From NCBI GenBank assembly GCA_949486985.1, contig CATBLW010000092.1, positions 1-32,308 on the forward strand: a DNA stretch of 32,308 bases, written 5' to 3'. Shown here piece after piece: positions 26,946 through 32,308 of the stretch. The position numbers were made by a program, and so were the translations under genes. Within the stretch, counting starts at the first letter, position 1. Each line of letters starts with the position of its first letter. The DNA is from Prochlorococcus marinus str. MIT 9215 (lineage in GTDB: Bacteria; Cyanobacteriota; Cyanobacteriia; PCC-6307; Cyanobiaceae). The notes beneath the pieces are model-generated. The model ran no database searches. It was not told the origin of the DNA and worked only from the letters and a program-made list of their open reading frames with translations.

Positions 26946-28375
26946 CAAGGAAACTCCGGCAAAGATTGATTCAATAAAGATTGATTCAATAAAGCAGCCA
27001 ACTGATCAAGATGCCCAGATTGCGTATGGGGATTGCCCAATACCGCCTTAAGGAAATAACGGCCTTGATGAAGGGGCCTGGACAGCATCAAATGATGATC
27101 AAGCAAACGTTGCCTCGTTGCTACTGACCACTGTTCAACCTGCTCGCGAGCAGCATGGCTAGGACAGCAGGCGAGCACATGCAAAGGCCCCGTGAGAATC
27201 GTCAAGCGTGTCGAATCGAGTTGATTCTGCAAATAGCAACGACGCTGGATGGCTCCATCTAACAAATCTTCGATTCCTTTCTCTCCTAGCTGCCGCAAAC
27301 CCAACCAGAGCTTGAGCACCTCTGCGGGCCTTGATCCCTGCAATCCCATATCACCGCCATGAGCTTCACCCCAGGCTGGTTCCATATAAGGCAAGTCTGT
27401 TGAAAAAGCAGATTCAAGATGCGTTCGATCGGCTACCAGCAATAGAGACGATGTCTTGGTAATACCAAGCAACTTCTGAGGATTCACCATGATCGAATCC
27501 GCTTGCGCCAATCCATCAACGGCTGAAGCTGTTGATGAAGAAAGGGCAAAGGCACCACCAATGGCCGCATCCACATGCAGCCAGAGGCCTTCTCGAGCAC
27601 AGAGCGCTGCCATTGGAGCCAAAGGATCCACAGCACCACGAACAGTCGTCCCCGCCGTCGCCACAACAGCAAAACACCGACGCCCTTGTGATCGCAAAAT
27701 CTTCAACTGATGCTCAAGAGCATTGAGATCAATCCGTCCACCTTCATCAACAGGAACTCTCTGGAGTGCATCAGCAGCCAGACCCATCACTCGAGTGGCC
27801 TTAAGCAATGACACATGGGCATCAGCACTGGCCAAAACGACAGCCTGGGGATCGTGCTGAAGATTCGCCTGCTGACGAGCGACAACCAGCGCCATCAGAT
27901 TGCTGAGGCTGCCTCCACTAGCGGCAACACCCCCAGCTTTAAACGGCAGACCAAATCGCTCGGCGAACCAGCTACAGATCTGTCGTTCCAAACGCGACAG
28001 ACCAGGCGAGAGTTCCTCGGCCAGCAAATTGTTGTTCAATCCTGCACAAATCAGATCAGCCGCGATGGAGGCCGTTAATGGCGGCGGATCGAGATGAGCC
28101 AATGCACCTGGGTGAGAGGGCTGAAAAGCCCCTTCCATCACGAGCTGCAGATCCTCCAGCAAGGCATCACTAGACAAACCATGCCGTGATGGTGGTGCCA
28201 CCTCAGGCAAAACACTTAAGGCTGGTAAAGGCCCCCGATGACTAGCCGAACCGAGCCAATCACATAAGCGAGCACTCGCCTGCTCCAGAAAAGCCTGCAA
28301 CTGTGGATCGAAATGATCAGGCGAAGCAAAAGGCGCCAATGAAACGGCCGGACTTATCTGAGAAGTGCCAGCCAA
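26945..28375 (-). CDS. PLP-dependent group II decarboxylase family protein, substrate unknown
   Basis: AASGGSLSNLMALVVAR, VVATAGTTVRGAVDPL, LWLHVDAAIGGAFALS, MVNPQKLLGITKTSSLLLV as PLP-lysine region. Confidence 0.85.
   Translation of the reverse strand: MAGTSQISPAVSLAPFASPDHFDPQLQAFLEQASARLCDWLGSASHRGPLPALSVLPEVAPPSRHGLSSDALLEDLQLVMEGAFQPSHPGALAHLDPPPLTASIAADLICAGLNNNLLAEELSPGLSRLERQICSWFAERFGLPFKAGGVAASGGSLSNLMALVVARQQANLQHDPQAVVLASADAHVSLLKATRVMGLAADALQRVPVDEGGRIDLNALEHQLKILRSQGRRCFAVVATAGTTVRGAVDPLAPMAALCAREGLWLHVDAAIGGAFALSSSTASAVDGLAQADSIMVNPQKLLGITKTSSLLLVADRTHLESAFSTDLPYMEPAWGEAHGGDMGLQGSRPAEVLKLWLGLRQLGEKGIEDLLDGAIQRRCYLQNQLDSTRLTILTGPLHVLACCPSHAAREQVEQWSVATRQRLLDHHLMLSRPLHQGRYFLKAVLGNPHTQSGHLDQLAALLNQSLLNQSLPEFP
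26965..26994. repeat. Perfect 15-bp tandem duplication ATTGATTCAATAAAG x2
   Basis: 26965-26979 and 26980-26994 are identical; encodes duplicated SLLNQ near the decarboxylase C-terminus. Confidence 0.95.
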
Positions 28376-28477
28376 GAGAAAAACTCAATCAAGTTCCATT
28401 GTCCCTCCTGATGGCATTGTTCGAGCAGAACCCGTGAGTTGCCTTTGCCGCTGGAAAGACCTTTAGAACTCAATCAG

Positions 28478-28969
28478 ATGCAGCAGCGCCAGTGGATGAG
28501 GCGGTTATTAATGCGTGCAGACCATCTCGGAAGACTTGGGGAAGTTCCAGTGGTCGCCGTGGTTCTTGATGGAGAGGGTCGTTGCATCGGCCATGGCAGC
28601 AATCAACGTGAACGCAACCGCGACCCGCTTGGACATGCCGAGCTGATAGCCATCCGACAAGCGGCTTGGCTGCGAGGCGACTGGCGCTTCAACGACTGCA
28701 CCTTGCTGGTGACGCTTGAGCCTTGTCCGATGTGTGCAGGGGCCTTGGCTCAAGCACGCATGGGACAAGTGATCTTTGCAGCCTCAGATCCCAAGAGGGG
28801 CGGGCTTGGAGGCAGCCTAAATCTCGCCACTCACCCCAGTGCCCACCATCAAATGCGGGTTGTGGGTGGGGTGATGGAAGAGCCGGCAAGACTGCAACTT
28901 GAAGCCTGGTTCAGGCAGCGACGGCAACGCCCTGACGGAAACTTGGCAACTCCGACTCAAACAGATTGA
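28478..28969 (+). CDS. tadA: tRNA-specific adenosine deaminase
   Basis: HAELIAIRQAA and TLEPCPMCAGALAQARMGQVIFAASDPKRGG zinc motifs. ATG at 28478 preferred over the TTG at 28439 used in the track. Confidence 0.92.
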   Translation: MQQRQWMRRLLMRADHLGRLGEVPVVAVVLDGEGRCIGHGSNQRERNRDPLGHAELIAIRQAAWLRGDWRFNDCTLLVTLEPCPMCAGALAQARMGQVIFAASDPKRGGLGGSLNLATHPSAHHQMRVVGGVMEEPARLQLEAWFRQRRQRPDGNLATPTQTD

Positions 28970-30095
28970 GCAGCCGATCCACGTTCTCTGGCGTTGAGTT
29001 GTATCCCATCAGACCAATTCTCCAGATTTTGCCTGCCAAGCTGCCAAGTCCACCTCCAACTTCAATGCCGTGCTTATTAAGCAAGTGGAGGCTAAAAGCT
29101 TTGCCATCAACACCCTCAGGGATGCTGACAGTCGTCAACGTTGGCAATCGCAGCTCCTCAGGAACATGCAACTTCAGGCCAAGGCGATCGAGGCCAGCCC
29201 AGAGTTTTTCAGCATTAGCTCGATGGCGAGTCCATGAATTCTCAAGCCCCTCATCAGCGAGGAGGCGCAAGGCTTCACGCATACCGAAATTCATATTCAC
29301 CGGTGCCGTGTGGTGATAAACGCGATCGCTGCCCCAGTACTGATTAAGCAGCGACACATCCAAATACCAATTAGGCACCTTGCCGCTGCGAGCAGCAAGC
29401 TTCGCTTCCGCACGCGGACCCATGGTGAAAGGACCAAGGCCAGGAGGGCAGCTAAGACCTTTCTGGCTGCAGCTATAGGCCAAATCAACCTTCCAATCAT
29501 CAAGGAAGACGGGCACTGCTCCTAGGGAGGTGACGGTGTCAAGAAGTAGCAGGCAGTTGTGTTGACGGCATAGATCACCAATGCCGTCCATCGGCTGGCA
29601 AACACCTGTGGAGGTCTCTGCATGCACAAGAGCCAAAATCGCTGGACGATGCTCAATCAGAGCCGCCTCCAGTTCTTCAAGAGAGAACGCCTCACCCCAA
29701 TTTTTTTCAATCAGCTGAACATTGGCTCGGTAGCGCCCGGCCATATCAGCAAGGCGATTACCGAAATAACCATTAACTCCGACCAGAACGGTGTCACCTG
29801 GTTCAACCGTGTTGGCCAACGTGGCCTCCATAGCAGAGCTTCCGGTACCGCTCATCGGCAGAGTGAGGCGGTTGTTGGTTTGCCAGGTGTAGCGAAGCAA
29901 CTCCTGCACCTCACTCATCAGCTCGACATAGAGCGGGTCAAGATGTCCTATCGGACTCCGCGCTAGCGCCTGCAAAACAATTGGATGGGCATTTGAAGGG
30001 CCAGGTCCAAGCAGAAGTCGTTCCGGTGTGGAAATCGGTCCGAGATCCTTCTTGTGACTTTGGTCAACCGGGGGGAGGGATTGCGTCGTCGCCAA
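28911..30095 (-). CDS. Class V aminotransferase (serine/alanine-glyoxylate aminotransferase family)
   Basis: LLLGPGPSNAHPIVLQAL, GTGSSAMEATLANTVEPGDTVLVGVNGYFGNRLADMA, HAETSTGV, DLAYSCSQKGLSCPPGLGP. Confidence 0.92.
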   Translation of the reverse strand: MATTQSLPPVDQSHKKDLGPISTPERLLLGPGPSNAHPIVLQALARSPIGHLDPLYVELMSEVQELLRYTWQTNNRLTLPMSGTGSSAMEATLANTVEPGDTVLVGVNGYFGNRLADMAGRYRANVQLIEKNWGEAFSLEELEAALIEHRPAILALVHAETSTGVCQPMDGIGDLCRQHNCLLLLDTVTSLGAVPVFLDDWKVDLAYSCSQKGLSCPPGLGPFTMGPRAEAKLAARSGKVPNWYLDVSLLNQYWGSDRVYHHTAPVNMNFGMREALRLLADEGLENSWTRHRANAEKLWAGLDRLGLKLHVPEELRLPTLTTVSIPEGVDGKAFSLHLLNKHGIEVGGGLGSLAGKIWRIGLMGYNSTPENVDRLLNLFESELPSFRQGVAVAA

Positions 30096-30191
30096 GGCCC
30101 TTGGTCAGATCAATTGAAGGGAGCCTACGCAGTCATCCGCCCCAGCTGGGATTTTCTTTGAGGGATTGCAACGGCAAACCTTCAAATCGCA

Positions 30192-30716
30192 TCAACGCTG
30201 ACGCACATCACTGATGGCCAAACCATTGGCCAAATGCTCGAAGGGCTGTTTAACGAGGGCAAGACGATCCTGAGGAATTCCTGCAGCGACTAAACGTTCG
30301 ACAACAACATCGCCCAGCAGAACAATGCTGCGCACAGTTGGCCCCGTTGGAACACTGAGGCTCTTGTAGGTGTCGTCTAAACCATTCAGAACCCGCTCAT
30401 TGAGGATTGAGCTGTCACCAGAAACGAGTGCGTAGCTGGCATAACGCAGGAAATAGTCCATATCGCGTAAACACGCTGCCAGCCGCCTTGTGGTGTAGGC
30501 CATGCCACCAGGAAGCAGTAACTCCGGATCATCAACGAACAAACGCTGACTAGCTTCTCGAACGATTTCAGTCGCTTCGCAATTGATCAGCTCAACGGCC
30601 TGGATCCGCAAAGCCGACTCACTGAGATAACCCTCAATCGTGGCGATAGCAGAGGGATCGAGGTAACGACCGAGCTGGTCGTAACGGCCAATCAACCCTG
30701 TGATGGCATCACGCAT
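30192..30716 (-). CDS. apcF: Allophycocyanin beta-18 type subunit
   Basis: MRDAITGLIGRYDQLGRYLDPSAI...GGMAYTTRRLAACLRDMDYFLRYASYALVSGDSSILNERVLNGLDDTYKSLSVPTGPTV; phycobiliprotein fold with chromophore Cys in RRLAACLRD. Confidence 0.9.
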   Translation of the reverse strand: MRDAITGLIGRYDQLGRYLDPSAIATIEGYLSESALRIQAVELINCEATEIVREASQRLFVDDPELLLPGGMAYTTRRLAACLRDMDYFLRYASYALVSGDSSILNERVLNGLDDTYKSLSVPTGPTVRSIVLLGDVVVERLVAAGIPQDRLALVKQPFEHLANGLAISDVRQR

Positions 30717-30736
30717 GGAGGCAGCCTGGTCGATGT

Positions 30737-30782
30737 CTAGGAGGAAATTAACACTTTTGATCAGCCGAAAATCCCCTCCTAG
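30737..30782. promoter_or_regulatory. 8-bp inverted repeat CTAGGAGG...CCTCCTAG in apcF/glnA intergenic region
   Basis: CTAGGAGG 30737-30744 and CCTCCTAG 30775-30782, exact reverse complements. Confidence 0.5.
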
Positions 30783-30863
30783 CCTGAGATCCGAACAAGT
30801 TGACAGAAACGGTTACGGAAACAGTTGCCAAAAAGCCTCTGAAATGGCCTTTTTTGAGAAGAA

Positions 30864-30879
30864 TGTAGTGGTTGAAACA
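30864..30879 (+). promoter_or_regulatory. Candidate NtcA-binding site upstream of glnA
   Basis: TGTA-GTGGTTGA-AACA (GTAN8TAC with one mismatch in the right half), with TACGGT (TAN3T) at 30902-30907, 23 nt downstream. Confidence 0.5.
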
Positions 30880-30941
30880 AAAATGGTGGCACGCCTCTGA
30901 TTACGGTCTTTCACTAGAAAACGTTCGGTCGCAACATCTCC

Positions 30942-32308
30942 ATGGGCAAATCCCCTCAGGACGTCCTCCGTCAGATCAAAGACGAGAACATTGAACTTAT
31001 TGACCTCAAGTTCACTGATCTCCACGGCAAGTGGCAACACCTCACCGTGACAGCAGACATGGTCGACGAGGAATCCTTTAATAGCGGGTTGGCCTTCGAT
31101 GGTTCCTCGATTCGTGGTTGGAAAGCCATCAACGAATCAGACATGGACATGGTGCCTGATGCGAGCACGGCCTGGATTGATCCCTTTTATCGCCACAAGA
31201 CTCTCAGCCTGATTTGTTCGATTAGGGAGCCAAGAACTGGAGAGCCCTATGCACGGTGTCCACGTGCCCTGGCCCAAAAAGCCCTTCTTTATCTCAGCGG
31301 CACCGGATTAGCCGATACGGCCTTTTTTGGTCCTGAGCCAGAGTTTTTCCTATTTGATGACGTTCGCTACAACTCCGGAGAAGGCAGCAGTTTTTACAGC
31401 GTCGACACCAATGAGGCCTCCTGGAACACAGGCAGAGTCGAAGAAGGAGGCAACCTTGCCTACAAAATTCAGCTGAAAGAGGGCTATTTCCCTGTAGCGC
31501 CAAACGACACGGCCCAGGACATCCGCTCAGAGATGCTTCTGTTAATGGCTGAACTCGGCATCCCGATCGAGAAGCACCACCATGAAGTGGCCGGTGCCGG
31601 CCAGCATGAACTTGGCATGAAGTTCGCTGAGCTGATTCAGGCCGCAGACAACGTGATGATCTACAAATACATCGTCAGAAACGTTGCTCGCAAATACGGC
31701 AAGACAGCAACGTTTATGCCCAAGCCAGTCTTCAATGACAACGGCACTGGCATGCATGTCCACCAAAGCCTCTGGAAAGGCGGGCAGCCCCTGTTCTTCG
31801 GCGAAGGCACCTACGCAGACTTGTCCCAAACCGCCCGTTGGTACATCGGCGGCATCCTCAAGCATGCTCCGTCCTTCCTTGCCTTCACCAACCCCACCAC
31901 CAACAGCTACAAACGCCTTGTCCCAGGCTTTGAAGCACCTGTGAATCTGGTTTATTCGAAGGGCAACCGATCGGCAGCCGTTCGGATCCCTCTCACAGGT
32001 TCAAACCCCAAAGCCAAGCGTCTTGAGTTCCGTTCAGGCGATGCAATGGCGAATCCCTATCTGGCGTTTAGCGCCATGATGATGGCTGGTATCGACGGCA
32101 TCAAAAACCAGATCGACCCAGGCAATGGAGTCGATGTTGACCTGTTCGAACTTCCTGCTGATCAACTGGCCAGCATCTCAACAGTGCCAGCCTCATTGAA
32201 TGGTTCTCTTGAAGCACTCAACGCCGACAAGAACTACCTCATGGAAGGCGGAGTCTTCACCGAAGAATTCATCAACAACTGGATCGACATTAAGTACGAA
32301 GAAGTGCA
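30942..32308 (+). CDS. glnA: Type I glutamine synthetase, 3' end truncated by window edge
   Basis: [35 protein letters not shown]...[17 protein letters not shown]...[16 protein letters not shown]...[15 protein letters not shown]...NRSAAVRIP. Confidence 0.97.
   Translation, partial: MGKSPQDVLRQIKDENIELIDLKFTDLHGKWQHLTVTADMVDEESFNSGLAFDGSSIRGWKAINESDMDMVPDASTAWIDPFYRHKTLSLICSIREPRTGEPYARCPRALAQKALLYLSGTGLADTAFFGPEPEFFLFDDVRYNSGEGSSFYSVDTNEASWNTGRVEEGGNLAYKIQLKEGYFPVAPNDTAQDIRSEMLLLMAELGIPIEKHHHEVAGAGQHELGMKFAELIQAADNVMIYKYIVRNVARKYGKTATFMPKPVFNDNGTGMHVHQSLWKGGQPLFFGEGTYADLSQTARWYIGGILKHAPSFLAFTNPTTNSYKRLVPGFEAPVNLVYSKGNRSAAVRIPLTGSNPKAKRLEFRSGDAMANPYLAFSAMMMAGIDGIKNQIDPGNGVDVDLFELPADQLASISTVPASLNGSLEALNADKNYLMEGGVFTEEFINNWIDIKYEEV

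Noticed and set aside
8200-29329. Octamer GCGATCGC (HIP1-like) at 8200, 21041, 25497 and 29322
   Set aside because: At least four copies, slightly above naive chance, but far below the density of HIP1-rich cyanobacteria; not enough to claim a signal.
1-32308. CRISPR arrays, IS elements, prophage, toxin-antitoxin or defence genes, rRNA/tRNA
   Set aside because: Looked for direct-repeat/spacer patterns, transposase/integrase motifs and tRNA cloverleafs by eye; none supported. tRNAscan-SE and DefenseFinder would settle this.

Overview
The window reads as a compact core-genome segment of a marine unicellular cyanobacterium. Phycobilisome genes (an ApcF-type allophycocyanin and a PcyA-type bilin reductase) beside a picocyanobacterial gene complement suggest a marine Synechococcus; this is inferred from content, not a database match. 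About 25 protein-coding genes are supported: typA (partial), a VanY-type M15 peptidase, chlP, glyS, ferredoxin-sulfite reductase, a VanX-type dipeptidase, recG, an unknown 458-aa protein with a perfect 5x15-bp repeat, tsf, rpsB, a GT2 glycosyltransferase, a 51-aa basic ORF missing from the supplied track, a devBCA-like exporter, pcyA, two adjacent M16 peptidases, a SipA/DUF3148-like protein, bioY, lspA, an FHA-class A PBP fusion, a DUF697-type GTPase, an 80-aa membrane protein, a PLP decarboxylase, tadA, a class V aminotransferase, apcF and glnA (partial). I found no CRISPR array, transposase, prophage, defence island, rRNA or convincing tRNA. I do not see a clear new multi-gene system. The best leads are small-scale: a DnaA-box cluster between vanX-like and recG, strong inverted repeats around rpsB-tsf, a tandem M16 pair with split catalytic motifs, an FHA-PBP in an overlapping operon, a 155-bp antisense coding overlap, the untracked 51-aa basic protein, and a candidate NtcA promoter at glnA.
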